DNA from: Mycobacterium marseillense
GTDB lineage: Bacteria; Actinomycetota; Actinomycetes; Mycobacteriales; Mycobacteriaceae
Length of the DNA: 64,000 nt
NCBI RefSeq assembly: GCF_010731675.1
Contig: NZ_AP022584.1
Span: 1,984,001 to 2,048,000 of the forward strand
Reading direction: 5' to 3'
The notes beneath the pieces were generated by a model. It was not told the origin of the DNA. It was given only the letters and a program-made list of their open reading frames with translations, and made no database searches. Below, one piece after another: positions 8,039 to 15,949 of the stretch. The stretch's first letter is position 1, and every line of letters begins with the position of its first letter. The position numbers were made by a program, and so were the translations under genes.

Positions 8039-8257
8039 GTGAGTTGGACGAGGTACGACGGCAGGGCGCTCGCGGATATCGCCCTGGACGGCGAGGCGCT
8101 GCACGCCGAGCTCGAAGACTATATCCGCGTTGACAATCCGCATCTGACGGACGTTCGGCTGGAGCGGGCCACCCCGACCGAGACGTCCGAGGCCGAACCA
8201 CACAAACGGTGGTATGAGGTCACTTATCTGGCGGAAGACCCGGAGACCAATTCGTAG
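8039..8257 (+). CDS. Conserved hypothetical small protein
   Basis: A 72-residue protein starting MSWTRYDGRALADIAL, hydrophilic, with a mixed alpha/beta pattern, ending YEVTYLAEDPETNS. No signal peptide or membrane segment. I prefer GTG 8039 because AGGAAG lies nine bases upstream; an ATG at 8030 is in frame but sits directly on that ribosome binding site. Codon use fits the organism, with strong third-position G/C. No family recognised. It is divergent from the amidohydrolase at 6646-7920 and could share its promoter region. Confidence 0.5.
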   Translation: MSWTRYDGRALADIALDGEALHAELEDYIRVDNPHLTDVRLERATPTETSEAEPHKRWYEVTYLAEDPETNS

Positions 8258-8343
8258 CGCTGGACGCGCCCGGCCCGATTTCCCCGCGCGGGAGCCGACA
8301 CCGACGCTAAATTCGCTCTTGAGCGTTGCAAAGGAGCGGGCCG

Positions 8344-8715
8344 GTGCGGTCAATCATCGCCGTCGTCGTCGCGGTCGGTTGCGCGGTCACCGCGCTCCCG
8401 GCGCCGACGGCCTGGGCCGACGACGACTTCGTTGCCCTGGCCGTGTCGGTCGGCAGCGGACGCGCCGCCGGTTGGGGCACCGGGGGCAGCCAGGACCAGG
8501 CCAACCAGATCGCGCTCGCCCACTGCACCGCCGAGGCCGGCGATGTCTGCGAAGTCGTGGCCGGCACGCGCAACGGCTGCGCCTCGGTGGCGTTCGACCG
8601 TTCGGGCCGGTTCCAGGGCGGCTCCGGCCCGGACACCACTGCGTCCAACGCGGACGCCCTGGCCAAGCTGGGCGCGCCCAACGGACGAATCAAAGCCTCA
8701 CATTGCTCGTCCTGA
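8344..8715 (+). CDS. Secreted DUF4189-like protein
   Basis: A 123-residue exported protein. The signal peptide covers residues 1 to about 21 (RSIIAVVVAVGCAVTAL, cleavage near TAWA-DDD). The mature part has the pattern WGTGGSQDQANQIALAHC, EVVAGTRNGCASVAFD and a C-terminal Cys, matching the DUF4189 layout of small mycobacterial secreted proteins with conserved Cys and a Trp-Gly motif. Start GTG 8344 is chosen because AAGGAG lies seven bases upstream and it gives a clean signal peptide. Role unknown; likely periplasmic or extracellular. Confidence 0.7.
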   Translation: MRSIIAVVVAVGCAVTALPAPTAWADDDFVALAVSVGSGRAAGWGTGGSQDQANQIALAHCTAEAGDVCEVVAGTRNGCASVAFDRSGRFQGGSGPDTTASNADALAKLGAPNGRIKASHCSS

Positions 8716-8828
8716 AAACGCCAGGACAGCGGGGCGCCAATGACGAGATGGACACCGCGATTTCGGCTATCGTTCACATAAGTCGTCCACGACTTGCCGC
8801 CGATTGGCCCGCGCTTAGAGGGGAGGCC

Positions 8829-9203
8829 ATGACTCGCCTGAAGGCCGGTTTTGCGACGCGGTCGACCGCCTGCGCGATCGCCCTGTTCACGGGCGCACTG
8901 GCCTGCGCGACACCGGCAGCGGCGGACGACGACGCCGACGATGCGTTCCTCGCCGGCCTCGACCGGGGCGGGATCACGATGTTCGACGACGACGATGCGA
9001 TCGCGACGGCCCATGCGGTGTGCTCCAGCATCGAAACGAACCCGAACGTGTCGATGCTGGCCATCAAACTGACGAAGCAAACGCCCATGACTGCGAAGCA
9101 ATCTGGATACTTCATCGGCCTTTCGGTGGCCAGCTACTGCCCGGAATACAGAGACGACGTCGACCCGTCGATGGGCTGGCTGATACCGCCCCCGATCCTG
9201 TGA
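8829..9203 (+). CDS. Secreted DUF732 protein
   Basis: A 124-residue protein with an N-terminal signal peptide (about residues 1-35, cleavage near PAAA-DDD) and the DUF732 layout: DDAFLAGLDRGGITMFDDDDAI, then HAVCSSIE and a second Cys in SVASYCPEY. DUF732 proteins are small exported helical mycobacterial proteins with one conserved disulfide and no established function. ATG 8829 follows GGGGAGG, a strong ribosome binding site. Two further paralogues lie at 15141-15485 and 15534-15851. The gene is convergent with the TetR regulator gene, with 13 bases between them. Confidence 0.75.
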   Translation: MTRLKAGFATRSTACAIALFTGALACATPAAADDDADDAFLAGLDRGGITMFDDDDAIATAHAVCSSIETNPNVSMLAIKLTKQTPMTAKQSGYFIGLSVASYCPEYRDDVDPSMGWLIPPPIL

Positions 9204-9216
9204 GAGCGCCAGCGGC

Positions 9217-9840
9217 TCAGGGGGCCGGCGCGACGCTCTCGTAGGCCGTGGTCAACCAGAACACTGTGCGCTCGATGCCGGGCACGATCTCGGTGACGTC
9301 GATCTCCCCCTGAGTGAATCGCGTGAGGAGCCCGAAGACGACGCCGGTCAGAATGAGTTCGAGATCTTTGGCGAAACCCGGGTCAGCTTGGGCCAGAACG
9401 GCTTTGGCGAGCGGCACGACGGCGTCGACGCCGTGCTGGATGAGGCGTTTCCCGCCGGGCCCGGATCGCGCATGGAAGTAGGAGCGCAGCATCAACGGGT
9501 GGCGCTCCCACGGCTCGAAGATGGTCCGCATCACGTGCATCAGGTCCACATAGATCGAATCGCGGGGCAGGTCGTCGATCAGTGCCGGCAAGCGCGCATA
9601 GCGGTTGGCGTTCATCCACCCGTCGAGCGCGGCGACGATGAGCTCGTCGCGCGTCGGATAGCGCTTGTAGATGGTCGCCAGGGAAACGCGGGCCCGTCGC
9701 GCCACTTCGCGCAGCTGTACGGCCTCGTAGCCTTCGGTGTCGAGCATCTCGACCACGATGTCCAGGATCGGGTCGGCCGGCCGCGCGGACGCGTCGTCCA
9801 CGGCCTGGGAGCCAGCCCCTGTTGCCTTCACAGTAACCAT
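9217..9840 (-). CDS. TetR-family transcriptional regulator
   Basis: A 207-residue TetR-type repressor. The helix-turn-helix spans about residues 40-68 (LREVARRARVSLATIYKRYP-TRDELI), followed by a helical ligand-binding domain; several mycobacterial relatives control lipid or steroid genes. ATG 9840 lies in the exact centre of a perfect 9-bp inverted repeat, which indicates autoregulation. It is divergent from the mycofactocin-type SDR operon, and a second copy of the palindrome sits on that side. The likely role is repression of the 9917-13864 operon until an effector, perhaps an acyl-CoA or alcohol-pathway metabolite, binds. The effector is inference. Confidence 0.85.
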   Translation of the reverse strand: MVTVKATGAGSQAVDDASARPADPILDIVVEMLDTEGYEAVQLREVARRARVSLATIYKRYPTRDELIVAALDGWMNANRYARLPALIDDLPRDSIYVDLMHVMRTIFEPWERHPLMLRSYFHARSGPGGKRLIQHGVDAVVPLAKAVLAQADPGFAKDLELILTGVVFGLLTRFTQGEIDVTEIVPGIERTVFWLTTAYESVAPAP

Positions 9841-9849
9841 GTTACTGTG
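9829..9849. promoter_or_regulatory. Putative TetR operator 1 (overlaps tetR start codon)
   Basis: The arms CACAGTAAC and GTTACTGTG form a perfect 9-bp inverted repeat around a 3-bp spacer that is the start codon of the TetR gene. A bound repressor here would block its own gene. Confidence 0.65.
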
Positions 9850-9856
9850 CGCGGGT

Positions 9857-9873
9857 GAGTAACGGCGTTACTC
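9857..9873. promoter_or_regulatory. Putative TetR operator 2
   Basis: GAGTAAC-GGC-GTTACTC is a perfect 7-bp inverted repeat with a 3-bp spacer. It shares the core AGTAAC-N3-GTTACT with the site at 9829-9849. The centres are 26 bp apart, between the TetR gene and the SDR operon starting at 9917. Confidence 0.65.
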
Positions 9874-9916
9874 TGCCCTGATCTGGGCCGATGACGAAGA
9901 AACGAGGAAGCGCGCC

Positions 9917-10747
9917 GTGGGTTCATTAGATGGCAAAGTCGCCTTCATCACCGGGGTGGCGCGTGGCCAGGGCCGCAGCCACGCGGTACGGCTCGCCCGC
10001 GAGGGCGCCAACATCGTCGGCATCGACATCTGTGCCGACATCGCCGCCAACGGATATCCGATGGCCTCCCGCGCGGAACTGGACGAGACCGTCGCCCTGG
10101 TCGAAGAGGTCGGCGGCAAGATGCTGGGCACGGTCGCCGATGTGCGCGAGTTCGAGCAAGTCAAGACCGCGATGGATCGCGGCGTCGAGCACTTCGGCCG
10201 GCTCGACATCGTGTTGGCCAACGCGGGCATCGCGCCATTGGCGTTCCGCGAGTTGAGCATTGAGGAGGAGCTGGCGCAGTGGCGGGCGGTCACCGGCGTC
10301 AACCTCGACGGGGCGTATCACACGGCGTGGGCCGCCGTGCCGCACCTGCTATCCGGCAACCGCGGCGGGGCGATCATCTTCACCAGCTCGACGGCGGGCA
10401 TCAAAGGTTTCGGCGGCCTGCAAGGCGGCGGCCTGGGCTACGCGGCGTCCAAACACGGCATCGTCGGCCTGATGCGCACCCTGGCCAATGCGCTTGCGCC
10501 CCTCAACATTCGGGTGAACACCGTGCACCCCACCGCCGTCAACACGATGATGGCGACCAACGACGACATGACCGACTTCCTGGAGAAGAATCCCGGCGCC
10601 GGCCCCCATCTGCAAAATCCGATGCCCGTCGGCATGCTGGAACCCGATGACGTCAGCGCCGCGATCGCCTACCTGGTCTCCGACGAGGCGAAGTACGTCA
10701 CCGGCGTGACGTTCCCCGTCGACGCGGGCTTCTGCAACAAGGTGTGA
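9917..10747 (+). CDS. Mycofactocin-coupled SDR-type dehydrogenase
   Basis: A 276-residue SDR with the extended signature ARGQGRSHAVRLAREGA that typifies the mycofactocin-coupled SDR subfamily, in which tightly held NAD is reoxidised through the redox cofactor mycofactocin. Visible sites are TGVARGQG (about 12-19), NAG (102-104), Ser157/158, and Tyr175/Lys179 in YAASK. Family members oxidise secondary alcohols or other carbinols. GTG 9917 has GAGGAAG six bases upstream. First gene of a rightward operon with a second such SDR seven bases downstream, a CMD-type protein and an aldehyde dehydrogenase. Likely repressed by the adjacent TetR. Confidence 0.85.
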   Translation: MGSLDGKVAFITGVARGQGRSHAVRLAREGANIVGIDICADIAANGYPMASRAELDETVALVEEVGGKMLGTVADVREFEQVKTAMDRGVEHFGRLDIVLANAGIAPLAFRELSIEEELAQWRAVTGVNLDGAYHTAWAAVPHLLSGNRGGAIIFTSSTAGIKGFGGLQGGGLGYAASKHGIVGLMRTLANALAPLNIRVNTVHPTAVNTMMATNDDMTDFLEKNPGAGPHLQNPMPVGMLEPDDVSAAIAYLVSDEAKYVTGVTFPVDAGFCNKV

Positions 10748-10754
10748 TTTCGGA

Positions 10755-11576
10755 ATGACGACGAACAACGCAACGGGCCGGGTCGCCGGCAAACGCGTCT
10801 TGATCACCGGGGCCGCGCGGGGCATGGGACGCTCGCACGCCGTGCGACTGGCCGAGGAGGGCGCCGACTGCATCCTCGTCGACATCTGCTCCACCCCAGA
10901 GGGTTTGGAATACCCACTGGCCACCGAGGACGACCTGAACGAGACCGCCAAGCTGGTCGAGAAACACGGCCGGCGGGCGATCACCGCGGTCGTCGACGTC
11001 CGTGATGAGGCCGCCATGAAAGCGGCGGTCGACGCGGCCGTCGGTGGACTCGGCGGTCTCGACGGCGCGGTCGCCAACGCCGGTGTGCTCACGGTCGGCA
11101 CCTGGGACACCACCACCGCCGAGCAGTGGCGGCTGGTCGTCGATGTCAACCTCATCGGGGCCTGGAACACCTGCGCCGCCGCGCTCCCCCACCTGGTCGC
11201 TCGCGGCGGCGGAAGCCTGGTCAACATCAGTTCCTCGGCCGGCATCAAGGGGACGCCGCTGCATGTGCCTTACACGGCGTCCAAGCACGGCATCGTGGGG
11301 ATGACGCTCGCGCTGGCCAACGAGCTTGCCGCACAGAATATTCGCGTCAACACCGTGCACCCCACCGGCGTGGCGACCGGCATGGCTCCGCCGACGATGC
11401 ACACGTTGATCGCCGAGCAGCGGCCCGACCTGGTGCCCATCTTCCTCAACGCACTGCCCGCGCCGCTGATCGAAGCGAACGATGTGAGCAATGCGGTGCT
11501 CTACCTCCTCTCCGATGAATCCCGTTATGTCACAGGGCTTGAGCTGAAAGTCGACGCCGGTGTCACCATCAGATAG
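10755..11576 (+). CDS. Mycofactocin-coupled SDR-type dehydrogenase, second copy
   Basis: A 273-residue paralogue of the preceding gene. It has the cofactor motif TGAARGMGRSHAVRLAEEGA, NAG near 108-110, Ser159-161, and Tyr173/Lys177 in YTASK. The same subfamily signature points to mycofactocin-dependent alcohol oxidation. It starts seven bases after the first SDR, so the two are co-translated and may form a hetero-oligomer or act on successive substrates. Its last 17 bases overlap the start of the CMD-type gene in another frame. Confidence 0.85.
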   Translation: MTTNNATGRVAGKRVLITGAARGMGRSHAVRLAEEGADCILVDICSTPEGLEYPLATEDDLNETAKLVEKHGRRAITAVVDVRDEAAMKAAVDAAVGGLGGLDGAVANAGVLTVGTWDTTTAEQWRLVVDVNLIGAWNTCAAALPHLVARGGGSLVNISSSAGIKGTPLHVPYTASKHGIVGMTLALANELAAQNIRVNTVHPTGVATGMAPPTMHTLIAEQRPDLVPIFLNALPAPLIEANDVSNAVLYLLSDESRYVTGLELKVDAGVTIR

Positions 11577-12378
11577 CGACCACGACCGACACGCGCGCGG
11601 GGTGCGCACCTTCGCCGAAGTGATGACGTTCGACGCGCCGGGTTACGACGGCCCCTTCAGCGGCGGGTTGATCGACTTCGTCTTCGGCGAGGTGTGGTCA
11701 CGTCCCGGGCTCAGCCGCCGCGATCGGCGGTTCGTGACGCTGGCCTGTGTCGCCGCCGCCGACACGCAGGCCCCCCTCGAACAGCACGTCCACGCGGCAT
11801 TGAAAAGCGGCGACCTCACGATCACCGAGATGCGGGAAACCGTCCTGCATTTCGCCGTCTACGCCGGATGGCCCAAAGCCTCGCGGTTCAACATCGCGGT
11901 GGACCTGGAATGGGCCAAGATCGCCGAGGAGCGCGGGGAGGCGCCCCCGCCCCCGGAGCCGCTGCTGCCGCTGGTCACCGCCAGCGACCCCGAGCAGCGG
12001 CTGCAAGACGGCGAGAGCTCGTTCAAGGAGATCAACTGCCTGCCGTTCGCGCCGATCCGCGACAACCCCTATTCGGGCGCGGGCATCCTGAACTTCGTCT
12101 TCGGCGAAATGTGGCTGCGGCCCGGATTGGGCATGAAGGAACGCCGCCTCATCACGGTTGCCTGCGTCGCCTTCCAGGACGCCGAAATCCCGATCATGTC
12201 CCACGTTTACGCGGCGCTGAAGAGCGGCGACGTGTCATTCGAGGAGATGGACGAGGTGGCACTGCAGTTCGCGGCGTACTACGGCTGCGCCAAGGCCGAA
12301 TACCTCAACCAGGTGATCGCGGAGCAGAAGCAGCGGGTGGCGGCCGAGAACCGGGCCGGTCCCACACCCGTCGGCTGA
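11560..12378 (+). CDS. Carboxymuconolactone decarboxylase-like protein with two CMD domains
   Basis: A 272-residue protein made of two related halves. Repeat one (about 30-125) has IDFVFGEVWSRPGLSRRDRR and ALKSGDLTITEM; repeat two (about 165-255) has LNFVFGEMWLRPGLGMKERR and ALKSGDVSFEEM. This is an internal duplication of the carboxymuconolactone decarboxylase/AhpD-like fold. The AhpD C-x-x-C redox motif is absent, so a lactone-decarboxylase-type or structural role is more likely than peroxidase. GTG 11560 overlaps the SDR gene by 17 bases. It probably handles an intermediate produced by the SDRs. Confidence 0.75.
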   Translation: MSPSDSDHDRHARGVRTFAEVMTFDAPGYDGPFSGGLIDFVFGEVWSRPGLSRRDRRFVTLACVAAADTQAPLEQHVHAALKSGDLTITEMRETVLHFAVYAGWPKASRFNIAVDLEWAKIAEERGEAPPPPEPLLPLVTASDPEQRLQDGESSFKEINCLPFAPIRDNPYSGAGILNFVFGEMWLRPGLGMKERRLITVACVAFQDAEIPIMSHVYAALKSGDVSFEEMDEVALQFAAYYGCAKAEYLNQVIAEQKQRVAAENRAGPTPVG

Positions 12379-12400
12379 CACAACAACGGAGGGCACTCGC

Positions 12401-13864
12401 ATGACGGCAACGGCGTCGTCACCGCTGCTTTCGGGCGCGTTACTCATTGGCGGGGAACGCATTACCGAAGCGTCGGGTGGCACCTATCGCCACGTCTATC
12501 CGGGCACCGGCGTGCCCAACGCGGCCATACCCATGGCCGGCCACGGCGAGATCGATCGCGCCATCGACAGCGCATGGGAAGCGCACCGGGAATGGATGTC
12601 CTACCCGGTCGACCGCCGCCGCGATCTGTTGTTCGCGTTGGCCGATGTGGTGCGCGATCACTTCGCCGAGCTGGCCGAGCTCAACGTGCACGACTACGGC
12701 GTCCCGATCGCGATGGCCGGCAACTCCGTACTGACCGAACGGTTCCTGCGCTACTACGCCGGCTACGCCGACAAGACGCACGGTGCGAGCACGCCGGTCG
12801 CCGGTGCGTTCGACGTCAACATCGTCGAGCGCGAACCCTACGGTGTCGTCGGTGTCATCGCGCCGTGGAACGGGCCGCTGGTCGTCGCCGGCGCGGCCGT
12901 GGCGCCCGCGCTGGCGGCGGGAAATGCCGTCATCCTCAAGCCCTCGGAGCTTGCGTCGTTGGCGCCCTTGCGCTTTGGCGAACTCTGCCTCGAGGCGGGC
13001 CTGCCGCCGGGGCTGGTCAACGTGCTGCCCGCCGGCGCCGAGGGCGGTGACGCGCTGGTGCGGCACCCCCGCGTCGGCAAGATCCACTTCACCGGAGGCC
13101 AAGCGACCGCGCAGAAAGTGCTGCAGGCCGCATCGCACAACGTCACGCCCGTGACGGCCGAATTGGGTGGCAAGTCAGCTTATCTCGTGTTCGCCGACGC
13201 CGACCTCGACATGGCCGCCGTCATCGCGGCCCACCAGGGGCCCATCACGCAATCGGGTCAAAGTTGCGCCTGCGCCTCGCGGATCCTCGTCCAAGCCTCC
13301 GTGTACGCCGGCTTCGTGGAGAAACTGGTGGCCGCGGTGCAGGCCGCGAAGATCGGTGACCCGCTGCGGCCCGACGTCATGCTCGGCCCCGTGATCACCG
13401 AGGCCGCCGCCGAGCGCATCCTCGGTGTGATCGACCAGGCGGTCAGCGAGAAGGCCGGCGACCTGGTCACCGGCGGACGCCGGCTCGGCGGTGAGCTCGC
13501 GTCGGGTTATTTCATCGAGCCGACGATCTTCACCAACGTCGACAACCGCTCGACGCTGGCGCAGACCGAAACATTCGGCCCGGTGGCTTCCGTGATCCCC
13601 TTCGGCGACGAGGCCGAGGCGGTCAGGATCGCCAACGATTCCCGTTACGGTCTCAACGCTTTCGTGGCGACCTCCGATCTGGAACGCGCGCACCGGGTTG
13701 CGCGCCGGCTCGAGGCGGGTTCGGTGTGGGTGAACAGGCACAGCGACATCGAGCCTCAGGGTCCCTACGGCGGATACAAGCAGAGTGGGTTCGGCCGCAC
13801 CGGTGGCGTGGAGGGCCTCTACGAGTTTTTGCAGGTGAAGAACATCCGCATCGGCATGAGCTGA
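12401..13864 (+). CDS. NAD(P)-dependent aldehyde dehydrogenase
   Basis: A 487-residue aldehyde dehydrogenase of normal length. Catalytic residues are visible: Asn157 in APWNGP, Lys180 in ILKPSE, Glu254 in TAELGGKS and nucleophile Cys289 in GQSCACAS. The C-terminal ETFGPV and PYGGYKQSGFGR motifs are also present. It converts an aldehyde to the acid using NAD(P)+. ATG 12401 follows ACGGAGGG. As the last gene of the TetR-linked operon, it would oxidise the aldehyde made by one of the mycofactocin-type SDRs, giving an alcohol-to-acid route. Confidence 0.9.
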   Translation: MTATASSPLLSGALLIGGERITEASGGTYRHVYPGTGVPNAAIPMAGHGEIDRAIDSAWEAHREWMSYPVDRRRDLLFALADVVRDHFAELAELNVHDYGVPIAMAGNSVLTERFLRYYAGYADKTHGASTPVAGAFDVNIVEREPYGVVGVIAPWNGPLVVAGAAVAPALAAGNAVILKPSELASLAPLRFGELCLEAGLPPGLVNVLPAGAEGGDALVRHPRVGKIHFTGGQATAQKVLQAASHNVTPVTAELGGKSAYLVFADADLDMAAVIAAHQGPITQSGQSCACASRILVQASVYAGFVEKLVAAVQAAKIGDPLRPDVMLGPVITEAAAERILGVIDQAVSEKAGDLVTGGRRLGGELASGYFIEPTIFTNVDNRSTLAQTETFGPVASVIPFGDEAEAVRIANDSRYGLNAFVATSDLERAHRVARRLEAGSVWVNRHSDIEPQGPYGGYKQSGFGRTGGVEGLYEFLQVKNIRIGMS

Positions 13865-13927
13865 CGGACAGCGCTCCGAAATATCGCGTCCATCAGGTAT
13901 TTCCGCTAGACGGGTACAGTCGCGTTC

Positions 13928-14140
13928 ATGGATTTGGTCGAGTGGCTGCGGACGCCCCGCTATTTGCGGACACGCTTCATGATGGAAACGCGGCCCCTGA
14001 ACCGTCTCGAAATGGAGATCGTGTTCCTGGAGGTCGCCGCCCGCGACGCGCTGGTGCGCCTCCCCGTGGCTTTCATGATCCTGCCCAAGACCGCCCGCCC
14101 GTGGCGCGATCAACCGTCCAAGCCGGAGCAGGACAAGTAG
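13928..14140 (+). CDS. Conserved hypothetical small protein
   Basis: A 70-residue protein beginning MDLVEWLRTPRYLRTRF, basic, with one moderately hydrophobic helix (LVRLPVAFMILP) and a polar tail. No known family comes to mind. It sits 63 bases after the aldehyde dehydrogenase on the same strand, with TACAGT-type sequence upstream that could be a promoter, so it may be independently transcribed. Coding potential is supported by codon bias only. Confidence 0.45.
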   Translation: MDLVEWLRTPRYLRTRFMMETRPLNRLEMEIVFLEVAARDALVRLPVAFMILPKTARPWRDQPSKPEQDK

Positions 14141-14201
14141 GGGTCCCTCCAGGCGCCCGTAAACCCTTGGGAGTCGCCGTCGCATCGGGCATGCTGACGA
14201 T

Positions 14202-15122
14202 ATGCACGTGATGAACGGGGTGCGTGACCCGGCGGCCGGCTTTCCCCTCGAGACCGCGGCGGACGACGCCGGCGAGCGACGCCAGGCCAACCGTGCGGTT
14301 GCCGTCAGCGCCGTCGGACTGGCGGTGACCGGGCTGGTGGAATTGGTCATCGCACTGTTGTCCGGTTCGGTGGCGCTGCTCGGTGATGCGCTGCACAACC
14401 TGTCCGACGTCTCCACCAGCGCGCTGGTGTTCGTCGGCTTCCGCGCCTCGCGCAAGGTTCCCACCGAGCGCTACTCCTATGGGTACGAACGCGCCGAAGA
14501 CCTCGCGGGCATTGGGGTGGCCCTGGTGATTTGGGGCAGCGCCGTGGTCGCCGGTTTTGAGAGCGTCACCAAGCTGCTGCGTCACGGCGGCACCGGCTAC
14601 GTGGGCTGGGGTATCGCCGCGGCCGTCGTGGGCGTCGTCGGCAATCAGCTGGTGGCCCGTTACAAACTGGTGGTAGGCAAGCGTATTCGGTCGGCGACCA
14701 TGGTCGCCGACGCCAAGCACTCCTGGCTGGACGCGTTGTCGTCGGCCGGGGCGGTGCTGGGGCTGATAGGCGTGGCGCTCGGCTGGGGCTGGGCCGACGC
14801 GGTCGCGGGAATCGTCGTCACCGGATTCATCTGCCACGTCGGCTGGGAGGTCACCGCCGACATCGCGCACCGATTGCTCGACGGCGTCGACCCCGAGATC
14901 ATCATCACCGCCGAGGCCGTCGCCGCCTCGGTGCCCGGTGTGACGCACGCGCACGCCCGGGCCCGGTGGACCGGGCGGACCCTGCGCGTGGAGGTGGAAG
15001 GTTTCCTGAAGGCCGACACGTCGCTGGCCGCGTCCGATCAGATCGGTCGCAGCGTCGCCGCGGCCCTGGCGCCACGGATCCCGGAGATGCAGAGCTTCAC
15101 CTGGACGGCGCGCGCCGCCTGA
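14202..15122 (+). CDS. Cation diffusion facilitator family transporter
   Basis: A 306-residue CDF-type metal/proton antiporter with about six transmembrane helices (first near residues 33-60). The transport-site motifs are present: GDALHNLSD (Asp62, His65, Asp69) in helix 2 and ADAKHSWLD in helix 5, matching the HxxxD pairs of zinc-type exporters. The C-terminal cytoplasmic domain (from about residue 215) carries several His (HAHARARW). It probably exports Zn2+ or a related divalent cation from the cytosol. No metal-responsive regulator is adjacent. Confidence 0.85.
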   Translation: MHVMNGVRDPAAGFPLETAADDAGERRQANRAVAVSAVGLAVTGLVELVIALLSGSVALLGDALHNLSDVSTSALVFVGFRASRKVPTERYSYGYERAEDLAGIGVALVIWGSAVVAGFESVTKLLRHGGTGYVGWGIAAAVVGVVGNQLVARYKLVVGKRIRSATMVADAKHSWLDALSSAGAVLGLIGVALGWGWADAVAGIVVTGFICHVGWEVTADIAHRLLDGVDPEIIITAEAVAASVPGVTHAHARARWTGRTLRVEVEGFLKADTSLAASDQIGRSVAAALAPRIPEMQSFTWTARAA

Positions 15123-15140
15123 GCGCTCGGCTCAGTTGGC

Positions 15141-15485
15141 TCAGTTGCCAGTGGCGCCTTCGGGCTTGGGGCCGCGGTCCTCGCCGGTGATGTACTTCGG
15201 GCAGTAATGGGCGGCCGAGAGAAAGGTGAACTTGGCCGCGCTGGCGCCCTGGAAGGCGGGGTTCTGGTTGCGCAGGTCCGTCACGATCTTCGCGTCCGAC
15301 TGCCCGTCGTCGAGCAGCTCACACACCGACTTGCCGATGGTGATCGCGTTGCCGGCGTCCTGGTAGGTGATCCCGGCGTCGCGCAGGTCTTTGAGGAAAT
15401 CCTGATCGTTGTCGACGTCCGCGTGGGCGGGGGCGGCCAGGGCGATCACGGCAGCGGCGCTGCAAAGCCCGAGGAAAAATCGCAT
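15141..15485 (-). CDS. Secreted DUF732 protein
   Basis: A 114-residue exported protein with a signal peptide of about 22 residues (FFLGLCSAAAVIALAAP, cleavage near AHA-DVD). The DUF732 core has DQDFLKDLRDAGITYQD, the first Cys in GKSVCELL and the second in SAAHYCPKY, followed by a polar Pro/Gly tail. It is convergent with the CDF transporter gene and 48 bases downstream of a second DUF732 gene on the same strand. The pair probably arose by duplication. Function unknown. Confidence 0.75.
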   Translation of the reverse strand: MRFFLGLCSAAAVIALAAPAHADVDNDQDFLKDLRDAGITYQDAGNAITIGKSVCELLDDGQSDAKIVTDLRNQNPAFQGASAAKFTFLSAAHYCPKYITGEDRGPKPEGATGN

Positions 15486-15533
15486 AACGCCTAGATTCTT
15501 TCAAACCCGGCGGCAATTGGCATCTCGGCGCCG

Positions 15534-15851
15534 CTACGGGGTGTTCGTGGTGGAGGTGATCGTGTTGGGGCAGTAGGTGTTGGCGGCGATCGCCGCGAAC
15601 TGGTTTGCCTTCTCCTCGCTGAGCCCGGAGTTCATCGATCGCAGCGTCGCGACGACCTGCGGCATCTGTTCGCCCCGGCCGGCCGTGTCGCACACCCATT
15701 TGCCCGCGCCCACGGCCCGGTCCGGATCGGCGAACGTAATGCCGACCGCGCGCAGCGACGCGATGAACGCATCGTCGGTGCCGTCGGCGTGCGCCGGCGC
15801 GGCCAGGCCGATCGTCACGGCGAGGCCAGCCAGGGCGAGCAGGAGCTTCAT
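15534..15851 (-). CDS. Secreted DUF732 protein
   Basis: A 105-residue exported protein: signal peptide of about 22 residues (LLLALAGLAVTIGLAAP, cleavage AHA-DGT), then TDDAFIASLRAVGITFAD, GKWVCDTA and ANTYCPNT carrying the two conserved Cys. Paralogue of the neighbouring gene at 15141-15485 and of 8829-9203. It is divergent from the ClpC2-like gene, so the twin palindromes at 15902-15946 also lie upstream of this gene and could affect it. Confidence 0.75.
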   Translation of the reverse strand: MKLLLALAGLAVTIGLAAPAHADGTDDAFIASLRAVGITFADPDRAVGAGKWVCDTAGRGEQMPQVVATLRSMNSGLSEEKANQFAAIAANTYCPNTITSTTNTP

Positions 15852-15901
15852 TGCTCACGAATTCTCCCAGAGGCTTCGCGCCCGCGCACCAACTTTCTGT
15901 C

Positions 15902-15918
15902 GTCAACCCTTGGTTGAC
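15902..15918. promoter_or_regulatory. Putative operator 1 of the clpC2-like gene
   Basis: GTCAACC-CTT-GGTTGAC is a perfect 7-bp inverted repeat with a 3-bp spacer, 32 bases upstream of the clpC2-like start. It pairs with a second copy at 15930-15946. Confidence 0.6.
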
Positions 15919-15929
15919 AGGCGGTACGC

Positions 15930-15946
15930 GTCAACCTACCGTTGAC
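15930..15946. promoter_or_regulatory. Putative operator 2 of the clpC2-like gene
   Basis: GTCAACC-TAC-CGTTGAC repeats the operator-1 pattern with one mismatch, centre to centre 28 bp away. It ends three bases before the ATG, so a bound protein would block translation start or transcription of the gene. Confidence 0.6.
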
Positions 15947-15949
15947 GGC

